From positions 162,820 to 226,819 of the forward strand of contig NZ_BMQF01000014.1 of the NCBI RefSeq assembly GCF_014647975.1: a stretch of DNA of 64,000 bases. The letters run 5' to 3'. The position numbers and the translations under genes were made by a program. The notes under the pieces are model-generated. The model did not search any database and was not told the DNA's origin. It saw only the letters and a list, made by a program, of their open reading frames with translations. Positions within the stretch are counted from its first letter, which is position 1. Each line of letters opens with the position of its first letter. Shown here in pieces: positions 25,742 through 35,184 of this stretch. The DNA comes from Streptomyces fumigatiscleroticus. GTDB lineage: Bacteria > Actinomycetota > Actinomycetes > Streptomycetales > Streptomycetaceae.

Positions 25742-26779
25742 ATGAACGCCAACTCCGACGTGCGGCTTCCCGCCGTCTCCGTGATCATGCCCGTCCTCAA
25801 CGAGGAGCGGCACCTGCGCGGGGCAGTCCGAGCCATCCTCGCCCAGGAGTACGCCGGCGAGATGGAGGTCGTGATCGCCCTCGGTCCGTCCACGGACCGC
25901 ACGGACGAGATCGCCGCCGAACTCGTCCGCGAGGACGCGAGGGTGCACACCGTGCCCAACCCGACCGGCCGCACCCCCGCCGCGCTGAACGCCGCGATCA
26001 AGGCCTCCCGCCATCCGATCGTGGTCCGCGTCGACGGGCACGGCATGCTGTCGCCGAACTACATCGCCACCGCCGTCCGGCTCCTCGAGGAGACGGGCGC
26101 GCAGAACGTCGGCGGCATCATGCACGCCGAGGGCGAGAACGCCTGGGAGCACGCGGTGGCCGCCGCGATGACCTCGAAGATCGGCGTCGGCAACGCGGCC
26201 TTCCACACCGGCGGCCAGGCGGGCCCGGCCGAGACGGTCTACCTCGGTGTCTTCCGCCGCGAGGCGCTGGAGCAACAGGGCGGGTACAACGAGGAGTTCA
26301 TCCGCGCCCAGGACTGGGAGCTGAACTTCCGCATCCGCGAGGCCGGCGGGCTGATCTGGTTCTCGCCCGAGCTGCGCGTCTCCTACCGGCCGCGCCCGAG
26401 CGTGAAGGCGCTGGCCAAGCAGTACAAGGACTACGGCCGCTGGCGGCATGTCGTCGCCCGCTACCACGAGGGCTCCATCAACCTGCGCTACCTCGCCCCG
26501 CCGACGGCGGTGTGCGCGATAGCGGCCGGCATCGTGGCCGGCGCGGCCCTGACGCCGTGGGGCTTCGTGATCCCCGGCGGCTATCTGGCGGCGATCGTCG
26601 CCGGGTCGGTCCCGGCGGGCAAGGGGCTGCCGCTGAAGGCCCGGCTACAGATCCCGGTGGCGCTGGCGACCATGCACATGTCGTGGGGCTGGGGCTTCCT
26701 CACCAGCCCGAAGTCGCTGGCGAGGAAGGTCATCGCCTCGCGGCGCCCGGCGGTCCGCACGGACGCCGCCGTGCAGTGA
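25742..26779 (+). CDS. Family 2 glycosyltransferase, membrane-associated
   Basis: 345-aa GT-A fold transferase. The nucleotide-sugar site is seen in SVIMPVLNEERHLRGAV, GPSTDRTDEIA, VVRVDGHGMLSP (a DxD-like DGH) and AQDWELNFRIREAGG (the ED/QDW acceptor motif). Two hydrophobic segments near the end (about 250-290) suggest membrane attachment. It lies between LCP genes, so it probably adds a sugar to the lipid-linked polymer they use. TAACGT at 25728-25733, eight bases before the ATG, suggests a leaderless start. Confidence 0.88.
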   Translation: MNANSDVRLPAVSVIMPVLNEERHLRGAVRAILAQEYAGEMEVVIALGPSTDRTDEIAAELVREDARVHTVPNPTGRTPAALNAAIKASRHPIVVRVDGHGMLSPNYIATAVRLLEETGAQNVGGIMHAEGENAWEHAVAAAMTSKIGVGNAAFHTGGQAGPAETVYLGVFRREALEQQGGYNEEFIRAQDWELNFRIREAGGLIWFSPELRVSYRPRPSVKALAKQYKDYGRWRHVVARYHEGSINLRYLAPPTAVCAIAAGIVAGAALTPWGFVIPGGYLAAIVAGSVPAGKGLPLKARLQIPVALATMHMSWGWGFLTSPKSLARKVIASRRPAVRTDAAVQ

Positions 26780-26825
26780 CGGATCCCCCGGCAGCCCTCG
26801 CGGCGCCGGGGCCGTCCACGTCCCC

Positions 26826-28478
26826 TCAGGACCAGGTGAAGTCCGGGTTGACGTGCATGCACGCCTTGGTGTCGGCGCCGTTGAGGGCGTCGGCCGACTC
26901 GGGTGTCGAGTCGTCCTCCTCGGGCGCCTCGTACGTGGTGCCCTCGCGCCAGTCCGCGCCGACGACCAGCGTGACACCCGAGACATCCGTCGACCGCTTC
27001 ACCGAACTCGCCGGGATCCCCAGCGCCTCGGCGACCCGCTGGGCGTCGCCCTCCAGGTCGGCGCTCGGGTAGCGGACCACCGTCGTCTCCTGGCTCGGGT
27101 AGGTGCTGCTGTCGGCGACGGCCTTGGTGAAGCCCTTGTCCACCAGCAGCCCGGCCACGGCGTTCGCCCGCCCGGTGGCGGCCGCCTCGGTGCCGGTGCG
27201 GGTGCCGTTCTGCACCCGGACCGCGATCGCGTCGTCGGCGGCCGCGGGATCGTCCGAGGTGTCCTCCTCGGTCGTGGTCTTCTTCCCGGCGTCCTTGCCG
27301 TCCAGGGCGATGTCCTCCCGCACCAGCCGGAACAGCTGCTCCGCGTCCTCGGTCGGCTCCACGCGCGCGCCCACGTAGCGGTTCGGCATCGTGGTCATGG
27401 TGATCCGCTCCGGCTCCACCTTCCGCAGCTCGGTGCTGAGGTCGTAGAGCTTCTTGACGGTGTCCAGGCCCGAGTCGACCGTGAGGGCCCCGGTGGCCTC
27501 CTCGGCGAGCCTGCGCAGCTTGTTGGGGCTGCTCAGCGTGGCGTTCTCGCGCAGCTGGCGGACCATCGCGTTCATGTACTGGTGCTGCGCCTTGGCCCGC
27601 GCCAGGTCGCTGCCGTCCTCGAAGCCGTAGCGGGTGCGCAGCCACTGAAGGGCCTGCTCGCCCTTGACGTAGTGCGTGCCCTCGGTGAGCTTCAGGCCGG
27701 AGCCGTGCCCGGAGCTGTCCTTGGAGTAGATGTTGGCGTCGACGCAGACCGGGACGCCGCCGATGGCGTCCGCCATCGACACCACGCCCGAGAAGTCGAC
27801 CATGACGAAGTGGTCGATGTGGATGCCGGTGAGCTCCTGCCAGGTGGCCACGGTGCAGCCGGGACCGCCGTGGCCGAGGCTCTGGTTGGTCATCACCCGC
27901 CCGTCGCTGGCCGGATAGACCTTCCCGTCGTCGGGGTCGGTGCACTTCGGTATCTGTACGAGGGTGTCGCGCGGCATGCTGACCACCGACATGTTGGTCC
28001 GGTCCGCGGACAGGTGCACCAGCATCTGGACGTCCGCCAGCGGCGTCGAGCCGAACGTCTCCTTCGCGCCGCCGAGCTTCTGGTTCTCCTCGGTGTCGCG
28101 TGCGTCGGAGCCGATGAGCAGGATGTTCAGCGGGGTCTGGCCCGCCGCGTTCGGCGTCGGCTCGGCGACCTTGTGATCGCCGAGGTTCAGCTCGTCCTTC
28201 TTGATGTTGCTGTTGAGGTGCTCGTAGTAGAGGTATCCGGCGCCGGCCGCCCCGAGTATCAGCAGGGCCAGGGTCGCCGCCGACCACTTGAGCACCCGGC
28301 GCCCCCGCCCCGGACGGCGTCTGCCGTGGGCGCCGGCCTCCGAGCCGTCGTCCGTCCCGTCGCCGGTGCCGTCCGCCACCGGTGCCCTCTCCTCGGACGA
28401 GCCGTGCTCCGAATCCGTGCCGCGGTCCTGCCGTACGGTCTGGAGCGTCCCGTCCCCCTGCACACTTTTCTGCGTCAC
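26826..28478 (-). CDS. LCP family ligase 3 with LytR_C domain
   Basis: 550-aa LCP protein: acidic/basic head, helix LALLILGAAGAGYLYYEHLN (about 72-92), LCP domain (LNILLIGSDARDTEEN, DVQMLVHLSADR, VVSMPRDTLVQIP, GEQALQWLRTRYGF) and LytR_C domain (about 400-520, AVRVQNGTRTG). GTG at 28478 is set by GGGAGG upstream and by its match to the start of LCP4. Four cysteines (for example in PKCTDPDDG, GPGCTVATW and ACMHV) are conserved with LCP4, suggesting disulfides. An 81-bp tract is identical to LCP4. Confidence 0.92.
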   Translation of the reverse strand: MTQKSVQGDGTLQTVRQDRGTDSEHGSSEERAPVADGTGDGTDDGSEAGAHGRRRPGRGRRVLKWSAATLALLILGAAGAGYLYYEHLNSNIKKDELNLGDHKVAEPTPNAAGQTPLNILLIGSDARDTEENQKLGGAKETFGSTPLADVQMLVHLSADRTNMSVVSMPRDTLVQIPKCTDPDDGKVYPASDGRVMTNQSLGHGGPGCTVATWQELTGIHIDHFVMVDFSGVVSMADAIGGVPVCVDANIYSKDSSGHGSGLKLTEGTHYVKGEQALQWLRTRYGFEDGSDLARAKAQHQYMNAMVRQLRENATLSSPNKLRRLAEEATGALTVDSGLDTVKKLYDLSTELRKVEPERITMTTMPNRYVGARVEPTEDAEQLFRLVREDIALDGKDAGKKTTTEEDTSDDPAAADDAIAVRVQNGTRTGTEAAATGRANAVAGLLVDKGFTKAVADSSTYPSQETTVVRYPSADLEGDAQRVAEALGIPASSVKRSTDVSGVTLVVGADWREGTTYEAPEEDDSTPESADALNGADTKACMHVNPDFTWS

Positions 28479-28563
28479 TTTCCGTCCCTCCCCGCCATGG
28501 CGCCATGCCCCAGGCCTGTCGCCCGTCCTTTCAGACGCGCGACAGCCCTGAAAAGTCACACGT

Positions 28564-29019
28564 TCAACTGGCGCACTGCACCTTGTCCGCCGTGGCCCTC
28601 GGAACCCGCGGTGTCTTGGCCGAGGAGGCGTTGAGCTTCACTCCGGCGCCCTTGTAGTCCTTGCCCGGGGTCGGCGTCATCGCGGACGGCCCCTGGGAGT
28701 CGGTCACGCTCCCGCCCGGCTTCACGGCCGATCCGGACCGGCCGAGGATGTCGGCCGGGCGGTGTGCCTGGCCGGCCTGGCCGGGGTCGTACTCGAGCGT
28801 GGTCCTGCTCAGTTCGGCCGGCGCGTCGCCGCCGTTCTCCGACGTGGTCACGCCCTCATCGTTCTGCAACCAGTTAGGAGTGGCCTGTGCGCTGCGGTCG
28901 GCGGTGCCGCCGTCGAGGATCCGGAAGACCTGCGGGGCCGTCGCGTCGTCGACGACGACCTCTCCTTCACCGGCACCGTCAGGGACGCCCTCCGCCCGCC
29001 CATGGCCTTGCGCGTCCAC
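28564..29019 (-). CDS. Internally deleted LCP copy, LytR_C-like domain only
   Basis: 151-aa frame that is LCP5 with its middle removed. It begins with the same GTG start and VDAQG sequence and the same upstream DNA. After about 30 residues it jumps to the LytR_C domain (AELSRTTLEYDP, DILGRSGSAVKPGGSVTDSQ, PGKDYKGAGVKLN) and ends with CAS where LCP5 has CAK. The transmembrane helix and the catalytic LCP domain are missing. The frame is unbroken, so a small cytoplasmic protein could be made, but it may equally be a pseudogene. Compared with LCP5, substitutions are many, so the event is not recent. Confidence 0.6.
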   Translation of the reverse strand: MDAQGHGRAEGVPDGAGEGEVVVDDATAPQVFRILDGGTADRSAQATPNWLQNDEGVTTSENGGDAPAELSRTTLEYDPGQAGQAHRPADILGRSGSAVKPGGSVTDSQGPSAMTPTPGKDYKGAGVKLNASSAKTPRVPRATADKVQCAS

Positions 29020-29237
29020 GGTTGTCCGAATCCTCCGTCGGGGGGCACGCGGCGCCTTCCGGCGGAAGGCGCACGGGTACTGATCAGCTCAGTGCATGAC
29101 GCCAGGACGGACCCCGCGGGGAGGCACTGGATCACTCACACTAATCGCACAGTTCAGCGTCGAACGACTTCGGTGACAAGTTCGGCATCCTCACAAGCGG
29201 GCAATCCGCCGCATACCATCGGTGGCCGTCCGTGCGG

Positions 29238-30926
29238 CTACCAGCGGTAAGGCTTGTATACGTCCATGCACTTGCTGTCCGAGCCGTTCAGGGCGTCGGC
29301 GTTGTCGGGAAGGTCGCCGGCCTCCGGCTTCGACTGCTCGGGATAGGTGGTGCCCTCGCGCCAGTCGGCGCCCACGACGAGCGTGACGCCGGAGACGTCC
29401 GCGGACTTCTTCACCGAACTCGCCGGGATCCCCAGCGCCTCGGCGACCCGCTGGGCGTCGCCCTCCAGGTCGGCGCTCGGGTAGCGGACGACCGTCGTGT
29501 CCACGGCCAGCGCCCCGGAGGTGTCCGTGGTGGCCCTGGTGAAGCCCTTCTGCACCAGCGTCTGCCTGACCGCGCCGGCCCGGCCGCCGACCGGGCCCTG
29601 GGTGGCGGACCGGGTGGCGTTCTGCACCAGGACGCCGATCTCGCCGTCCGCCGCGGCGGGGTCCTCGGAGGTCTTCTTCCCGCCGGTCTTCTTCGCGTCG
29701 GAGCCCGCGTCCTTGCCGCCCTTGTCGTCGCCCTTGTCGTCGAAGGGCACGTCGTCGCGGAGCATCGTCCAGACCTTCTCGGCGTCGGCGCCGGCCGGCA
29801 GCAGGTGGTTGGAGTCCTCGGTGTCCTCCACGGTGGGCAGCGTCGTCATGGTGATGCGGTCCGTCGGCACCGTCTTGAGCTGCATGCCGAGGTCGTACAG
29901 CTTCTTGACCGTGCCGATCTCCTCCGAGACGGTCAGCGACTTGGTGGCCGCCTCGGCCAGGTCCATCAGCCGGCCGGTGTCGGTGAAGACGTTCTGCTTC
30001 TTCAGCGTGCGGATCATCGAGTTCATGTACATGTGCTGCGCTCTGGCCCGCAGCAGGTCGCTGCCCCACGCGTGCCGGGTGCGCAGCCACTGGAGCGCCT
30101 GCTCGCCCTTGACCTTCTTCGTGCCCGCCGTCATCTTCAGGCCGGAGCCGCCGGGTACGGCGGGCAGCGGCCGGTCCCACACGTTCTGGTTGACGCAGAC
30201 CTCGACGCCGCCGACGGCGTCCGCCATGCTCACCACGCCCGCGAAGTCGATGGTCATCCAGTGGTCGATATAGACGCCGGTGAGGTTCTCCCAGGTGGCC
30301 AGGGTGCAGCCGGCGCCGCCCCGGCCCAGCGTGGTGTTGATGATGTCGTTGGTCGGCGGATAGGTGTCGCCGGTGTCGGGGTCGGTGCACTTCGGAATGT
30401 CGACCCGGGTGTCGCGCGGAATGCTCACCACCGCCGCGCTCTTGCGGTCGGCGGCCAGGTGGATGAGCATCTGCACATCGCCCAGCGGGGGGTTGTCGCG
30501 GTGGTCCTTGCCGCCGCCCAGCTTCACGTTCTCGTCGGAGGCCCGGCTGTCGGAGCCGATGAGCAGGATGTTCAGGGGTGTCTGGCCGGCGGCGTTCGCC
30601 GCCGTCCTGCGCGCCTTGGAGTCGCCGCTGCTCCGCTGGCCCTTCTCTATGTTGCCGTTCAGGTGCTCGTAGTAGAGATAGCCGGCGCCGGCCGTGCCCA
30701 GGATCAGCACGGCCAGGGTGGTCGCGGACCATTTCAGGATCCGGCGCCCACGCGCGGGCGGGCGGCGTCTGCCACGCCGCCCGCCGCTTCGGGTACCGCG
30801 TCTGCCGGGGCCGTCGCCGTCCCGTGCGGTGCCGCCGCCGTCCCGGCCGTCACCGTGGCCGGGCCCGCGACCGCGTCCGGTGACGCCCGGACGCGTCCCC
30901 TCCCCGTGCACACTGCTCTGCGTCAT
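29238..30926 (-). CDS. LCP family ligase 4 with LytR_C domain
   Basis: 562-aa protein, closest paralogue of LCP3. Head of about 65 residues rich in Gly/Arg, helix at 71-91 (LAVLILGTAGAGYLYYEHLN), LCP domain (LNILLIGSDSRASDEN, DVQMLIHLAADR, VVSIPRDTRVDIP, GEQALQWLRTRHAW) and LytR_C domain (GVLVQNATRSATQGP). A Lys/Asp-rich linker (GDDKGGKDAGSDAKK) joins the domains. Cysteines in PKCTDPDTG, GAGCTLATW, and KCMDV match LCP3. The ATG at 30926 is clear. LCP3 and LCP4 probably arose by tandem duplication, with the deleted copy between them. Confidence 0.92.
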   Translation of the reverse strand: MTQSSVHGEGTRPGVTGRGRGPGHGDGRDGGGTARDGDGPGRRGTRSGGRRGRRRPPARGRRILKWSATTLAVLILGTAGAGYLYYEHLNGNIEKGQRSSGDSKARRTAANAAGQTPLNILLIGSDSRASDENVKLGGGKDHRDNPPLGDVQMLIHLAADRKSAAVVSIPRDTRVDIPKCTDPDTGDTYPPTNDIINTTLGRGGAGCTLATWENLTGVYIDHWMTIDFAGVVSMADAVGGVEVCVNQNVWDRPLPAVPGGSGLKMTAGTKKVKGEQALQWLRTRHAWGSDLLRARAQHMYMNSMIRTLKKQNVFTDTGRLMDLAEAATKSLTVSEEIGTVKKLYDLGMQLKTVPTDRITMTTLPTVEDTEDSNHLLPAGADAEKVWTMLRDDVPFDDKGDDKGGKDAGSDAKKTGGKKTSEDPAAADGEIGVLVQNATRSATQGPVGGRAGAVRQTLVQKGFTRATTDTSGALAVDTTVVRYPSADLEGDAQRVAEALGIPASSVKKSADVSGVTLVVGADWREGTTYPEQSKPEAGDLPDNADALNGSDSKCMDVYKPYRW

Positions 30927-31007
30927 GTCGCCTGTTCTCCCCCCTCGCGCCGCGCCGTGGAACGGGCCCGCCGCACGCCCTGGAGGACGTGAGACAGGCC
31001 CGTCAGG

Positions 31008-32759
31008 TCACTTGGCGCACTCGACCTTGTCCGCCGTGGACTTCTGCACGCCCTCCGGTGTCGTACCGGATGAGGAGTTCAGCTTCACCCCGGCGCCCTT
31101 GTAGTCCTTGCCCAGGGTCAGCGTCATCGCGGGCAGCCCCTGGGAGTTGGTCACGCTCTTGCCCGGCTTCATCGCCGATCCGGACAGGCCGAGGATGTCG
31201 GCCAGGCGGCGTGCCTGGTCGGCCTGGTCGGGGTCGTACTCGAGCGTGGTCCTGCTCACTTCCGCCGACGCGTTGCCGGCGTTCTCCGACTTGGTCACGC
31301 CCGCCTCGGTCTGGAGCCAGGTGAGCTCCTCCTGGGCGCTGCCGGCCGGGGCACCCCCGTTGAGGATCCGCACCCGCACCTCGGAGGCGGCCGACTTGGT
31401 GCCCTTCAGCCGGGCGGCCACGGCGGCCTTCTCCTTCTTCTCCTTCTGCTTGACCTCGGTGAACGACACATCGTTCTTGATCATGTCGAAGACCTGCTGG
31501 GCCGTCGACGCCAGCACGACCGTCGACTTCACCGTCTCCGCCGGGTTGTCGACCACCGGCACCGTGGTGAACGTCAGGTTCTTGGTGTTGAGCTTGCCCA
31601 GCTCCAGACCCAGGTCCTTCAGCTTGCCGATGCTGTCCAGCTGGGAGTCCACGGTGAGCGCCTTGGTGCCCGCCTCGGCCAGCTTCAGCATCTTGGACGG
31701 GCTGGTGAGCGTGTCGTTGGACTTCAGCTTGCGCATCAGCGAGCTGAGGAACTGCTGCTGGATCTCGATACGGCTCAGGTCGCCGCCGAAGCCCACGGAG
31801 TGCCGGGTGCGCACGAACGCCAGCGCCTGCTCGCCCTGGATCGTGTGGGTGCCCGCCGACAGCTTCAGATGCGAGTCCGCGTCGTCGATGTCCTTCTCCA
31901 GGCAGACCTCGACACCGCCCACGGCCGTGGTCAGCGTCTTGACCGCGTTGAAGTCGGCCACCATGAAGTTGTCCGGAGTGATCCCGGTCAGTTCGGTGAC
32001 GGTCCGCATGGTGCAGCTGGGCGTACGGCCGTCCTGGCCCAGGCTGGTGTTGAAGCGGACGCCGGTGTCGCCCGGGATGACCTTCGTCGAGCCGTCGTCC
32101 TGCGTGGTCGGGCAGTCGGGCACGTCCACGATCAGGTCGCGCGGGATGCTGAGCGCGGTGGCGTTGGAGCGGTCCTTGGAGACGTGCAGCAGGATCGTGG
32201 TGTCGGCGTGGCCGACGCTGCCGGAGTCGCCGTAGCCCTCGTTGCCGTCACCGGTGCGCTTGTCGGTGCCGATCAGCAGGATGTTGATGGCCTTGTCCTT
32301 GCTGAAGCCACCGGTGCTCGCGCCGTCGTCGGCGACGGACGTGATGTTGTCGTTGAGGTGCTTGAGGTAGAGGTAGCCGGCCGTGCCGACGGCGACCAGG
32401 ACGAACGCCATGGTGCCGCCGGTCCACACCAGGACCTTCTTCGTCTTCGACTTCTTCTTCACCGGCCGGCGCCCGCGCCGGCCCGGCGGCGGCTCCTCGG
32501 GCGCGCCGCGGCGGCGGCGCTGCGGCGGCACCTCACGGCCGGGCGTCTCCCGCGGAGGTGCCGCCGTACCGCCGCGCGCCGCACCGCCGTGCGCCGCACC
32601 GGATCTGCCGGCCGCGGCTCTCCGGGGTCCGGGCACCGTCGACGACGACTGCGGTACGGAAGGAGTCAGTCGCAGTTCGTATTCGCCGGTGTTCGGATTG
32701 AGCACCCACTGGTCTGCGGGGTCGATGTTGTCCGCCCGCCCACGGCCTTGCGCGTCCAC
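31008..32759 (-). CDS. LCP family ligase 5 with LytR_C domain
   Basis: 583-aa protein. The head contains ADQWVLNPNTGEYELRL and a long basic Pro/Arg stretch, then a helix at about 125-145, LCP domain (INILLIGTDKRTGDGNEG, ADTTILLHVSKDR, ALSIPRDLIVDVP, GEQALAFVRTRHSVG) and a Lys-rich linker to LytR_C (VRVRILNGGAPAGSAQEE). GTG at 32759 is 11 bases from GGAGGA, and the same context precedes the deleted copy. A longer frame to 32807 lacks support. It is the parent of the 28564-29019 copy. Confidence 0.9.
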   Translation of the reverse strand: MDAQGRGRADNIDPADQWVLNPNTGEYELRLTPSVPQSSSTVPGPRRAAAGRSGAAHGGAARGGTAAPPRETPGREVPPQRRRRGAPEEPPPGRRGRRPVKKKSKTKKVLVWTGGTMAFVLVAVGTAGYLYLKHLNDNITSVADDGASTGGFSKDKAINILLIGTDKRTGDGNEGYGDSGSVGHADTTILLHVSKDRSNATALSIPRDLIVDVPDCPTTQDDGSTKVIPGDTGVRFNTSLGQDGRTPSCTMRTVTELTGITPDNFMVADFNAVKTLTTAVGGVEVCLEKDIDDADSHLKLSAGTHTIQGEQALAFVRTRHSVGFGGDLSRIEIQQQFLSSLMRKLKSNDTLTSPSKMLKLAEAGTKALTVDSQLDSIGKLKDLGLELGKLNTKNLTFTTVPVVDNPAETVKSTVVLASTAQQVFDMIKNDVSFTEVKQKEKKEKAAVAARLKGTKSAASEVRVRILNGGAPAGSAQEELTWLQTEAGVTKSENAGNASAEVSRTTLEYDPDQADQARRLADILGLSGSAMKPGKSVTNSQGLPAMTLTLGKDYKGAGVKLNSSSGTTPEGVQKSTADKVECAK

Positions 32760-32994
32760 GGTTGTCCGAATCCTCCGTCGGGGCCACGCGGCGCCTTCCC
32801 CCTCCAAGGCGCTCGGGTCTCGGTCACACAGTGCGCGACCCTCAGAGGCGGAACCTCACGGCCGGGCACACCGGACCGCTCACACTAACCGCACGGATCA
32901 GCCCAGTGCGACGTCGGTGACAAATTCCACGTCCATACAACTGGGCAATCCAGCCCATTTCCATGGACAAGAGTTCGCCGCCTTGGCCTGTGCT

Positions 32995-34293
32995 TTACCC
33001 GCACGTGTCCTCGGCGGCCGTGTTGCCGCGGAACGTCGGCCCGGGAGAAACGGTGGAGGAGGGCCCGTCGGGCCGCCTGTCTGCGGGCTTTGCGTTGCCG
33101 TCGCCGTACTCACCGTAGTCGTACGGTCGCTCGTACGCGTGCTCGCCCATGTCCCCGAACGAGTTCTCCTGGTTTCCGGAGTTCTCCGGTCCGCCGCCCG
33201 GCGCATTGCCGCTTTTCACTGTGGATTCCCTGGGAACTTCCTTGGTGACCGCCAGCGGTTCATCTCTGCGCAACCGTTCGAACAGCTTCTCCGCCTCGGG
33301 TTCCACGAGTTGGTCGCGATTGGCGTTGTAGACGTACGACCTCCGCGGCACGGTCAGAAATTGCACCTGTTCCGTAGGGATGTCGCGCAGTGACCGCACG
33401 AGTTCGTACAGCCCGCGCAGATTCGCCAGCGCCGGATCGGTGGTCAGCGACGAGGTGGCCGCATCCAGCACGGGATACAGCTTCACCGGATTCAGCAGGA
33501 CGTCATTGCTCTGCACCTTGTTGACGAGCGCCCCGAGGAACCGCTGCTGCCGGTCCATCCGGTCGGTGTCGCTGCCGTCACCGAGGGACTTGCGGGCCCG
33601 GACCCAGCCGAGGGCCTGCTCCCCGTCGAGCGTCACCCGGCCCGCGGGCAGCCGCAGCCTGGCGGCCTTGTCGCGGACCGGTCGGCTCAGGCACACCTCG
33701 ACGCCGCTGACCGCGTCGACCATCTCCTTGAAGCCGTGGAAGTCGACGACCACGTGGTGGTCGACCCGGATGCCCGTCAGCTTCTCCACCGTGCGGATCG
33801 TGCAGGCCGAACCGCCCGCCTGGAAGGCGTGGTTGAACATTGCGAACGCCGGCTCGGTGCGGGAACCGTCCCGGCGGCGGCAGTCCGGCACGTCCACCAT
33901 CAGGTCGCGGGGGACGGAGACCGCGGTGGCGGTGCGCCGGCCCGCGGACAGATGCAGCAGGATCGTGGTGTCCGACCGCTCGGTGCCCAGGTCCCGCCCG
34001 TAGCGGGCGTTGCCGTCGCCCGACCGCGAGTCGGACCCGATGAGCAGGATGTTCTGCGCGCCGCGGACCAGCGCGGCGGGCCGCTGGCGCTCGTAGCGGG
34101 CCAGCTCGCGCGCCGCGGCCTCGTCCGGGGTGATGTTGCCGTCCAGCTTCACGTACGCCACCCAGCCGGCCACCGCCGCGCCGGCGACGAGCACGGCCAC
34201 CGCCAGCGCCGACCCCCACAGCCAGCGCCGCCGGCGCCGGCGCGGCACCCCGCCGCCGGACTCGTCGGAGGACGTCTTCGCCGTCTCGGTCAC
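32995..34293 (-). CDS. LCP family ligase 6
   Basis: 432-aa LCP protein with short head, helix at about 25-46, and LCP domain (QNILLIGSDSRSGDGNARYG, RSDTTILLHLSAGR, AVSVPRDLMVDVP, GEQALGWVRARKSLG). In place of LytR_C it ends in a Tyr/Glu/Asn-rich tail (about 350-432). It stops at TAA, rare in this genome. The DNA upstream of its neighbour LCP5 is similar to that upstream of the deleted copy. Its place beside the TIGR03089 gene matches Rv3267/Rv3268 in M. tuberculosis, where the LCP ligase attaches arabinogalactan. Confidence 0.91.
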   Translation of the reverse strand: MTETAKTSSDESGGGVPRRRRRRWLWGSALAVAVLVAGAAVAGWVAYVKLDGNITPDEAAARELARYERQRPAALVRGAQNILLIGSDSRSGDGNARYGRDLGTERSDTTILLHLSAGRRTATAVSVPRDLMVDVPDCRRRDGSRTEPAFAMFNHAFQAGGSACTIRTVEKLTGIRVDHHVVVDFHGFKEMVDAVSGVEVCLSRPVRDKAARLRLPAGRVTLDGEQALGWVRARKSLGDGSDTDRMDRQQRFLGALVNKVQSNDVLLNPVKLYPVLDAATSSLTTDPALANLRGLYELVRSLRDIPTEQVQFLTVPRRSYVYNANRDQLVEPEAEKLFERLRRDEPLAVTKEVPRESTVKSGNAPGGGPENSGNQENSFGDMGEHAYERPYDYGEYGDGNAKPADRRPDGPSSTVSPGPTFRGNTAAEDTCG

Positions 34294-34428
34294 GTCTGAA
34301 CTCCGCCCCTTTGCCGTACGAGCGTGCCGTGCGTGCTGCGTGCTCCCGCTACGACGATGCCGTGGGACGGGGCCGGGGGGCAGGTGGTGAGGGGCCGAAC
34401 GGGGGAGCGCCCCGGCGGCCCCCCGGCG

Positions 34429-35184
34429 CTACCGGGCCGTCGCGGTGACCCGCTCCGCCTCGATCCGCTTGTCCAGCGCGCCCGCGTCCAGCCGCTCCAG
34501 ATGCCGGCACAGGACCACCGACCCCCCGGTGGCGAGCGGCGCGTACAGCCCCGCGCAGAGCCCTTCCCAGGTGTCGTACGGCAGCCCCGACAGGATCCGG
34601 GACCCCGGCCCGGTCAGCCCCAGCCCGGCCGCCTGAGCCCGTGCCCGCTCGACCAGCTCCGCGCCCGTCCACTCCCGCCCGGCCACGATCAGCGCCGGCT
34701 CCTCGGGGGCGACCGGCGTGTACGGCACGAACCGGTCGCCCTGCCCCGGCACCTCCACGGCGTAGTCGGCGAAGCCCTGCGGCGGCTGCGGGAAGCGTCC
34801 CCCGAGCGGCCGCAGCGCCAGCGCGATCCGCGCCCCGGAGCAGGCCCGGGCCGCGTCCAGCGTCTCCGGGCCGCTCACCACGACGTCGGCCGCCGCCGGA
34901 TCGCCCGCCATGTCCGCGACCACCCCCACCGACGCGCACGCCAGCAGCCACACGGCCGTCTGCCAGTGCGCGGGCAGCAGCAGCGCGACCCGGTCGCCGG
35001 GTTCGGCGGACAGCTCGTCCTGGAGAAGGTTGGCGGTCTTGGCCACCCAATTGGCGAAGGTGGCCACGGAGAGTTCGACGCGTTCGCCCGTGGCGTCGTC
35101 GTAGAAGGTCACCAGCGGGCGTCCGGGATCCGCGGCGAGTGCGGAACTCAGCAGGTCGGCAGGGGTGCGATCGGTGGCGTTCAC
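34429..35184 (-). CDS. TIGR03089 family protein
   Basis: 251-aa actinobacterial protein resembling the N-terminal part of AMP-binding (acyl-CoA ligase) enzymes: RPLVTFYDDATGERVELSVA, LSAEPGDRVALLLPAHWQTA, VVSGPETLDAA. The nucleotide-binding P-loop and the C-terminal domain of true ligases are absent, and no function is known. The start is GTG at 35184. It lies next to an LCP gene, as in mycobacteria, so an indirect role in wall assembly is possible. It is divergent from the amidase gene. Confidence 0.85.
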   Translation of the reverse strand: MNATDRTPADLLSSALAADPGRPLVTFYDDATGERVELSVATFANWVAKTANLLQDELSAEPGDRVALLLPAHWQTAVWLLACASVGVVADMAGDPAAADVVVSGPETLDAARACSGARIALALRPLGGRFPQPPQGFADYAVEVPGQGDRFVPYTPVAPEEPALIVAGREWTGAELVERARAQAAGLGLTGPGSRILSGLPYDTWEGLCAGLYAPLATGGSVVLCRHLERLDAGALDKRIEAERVTATAR

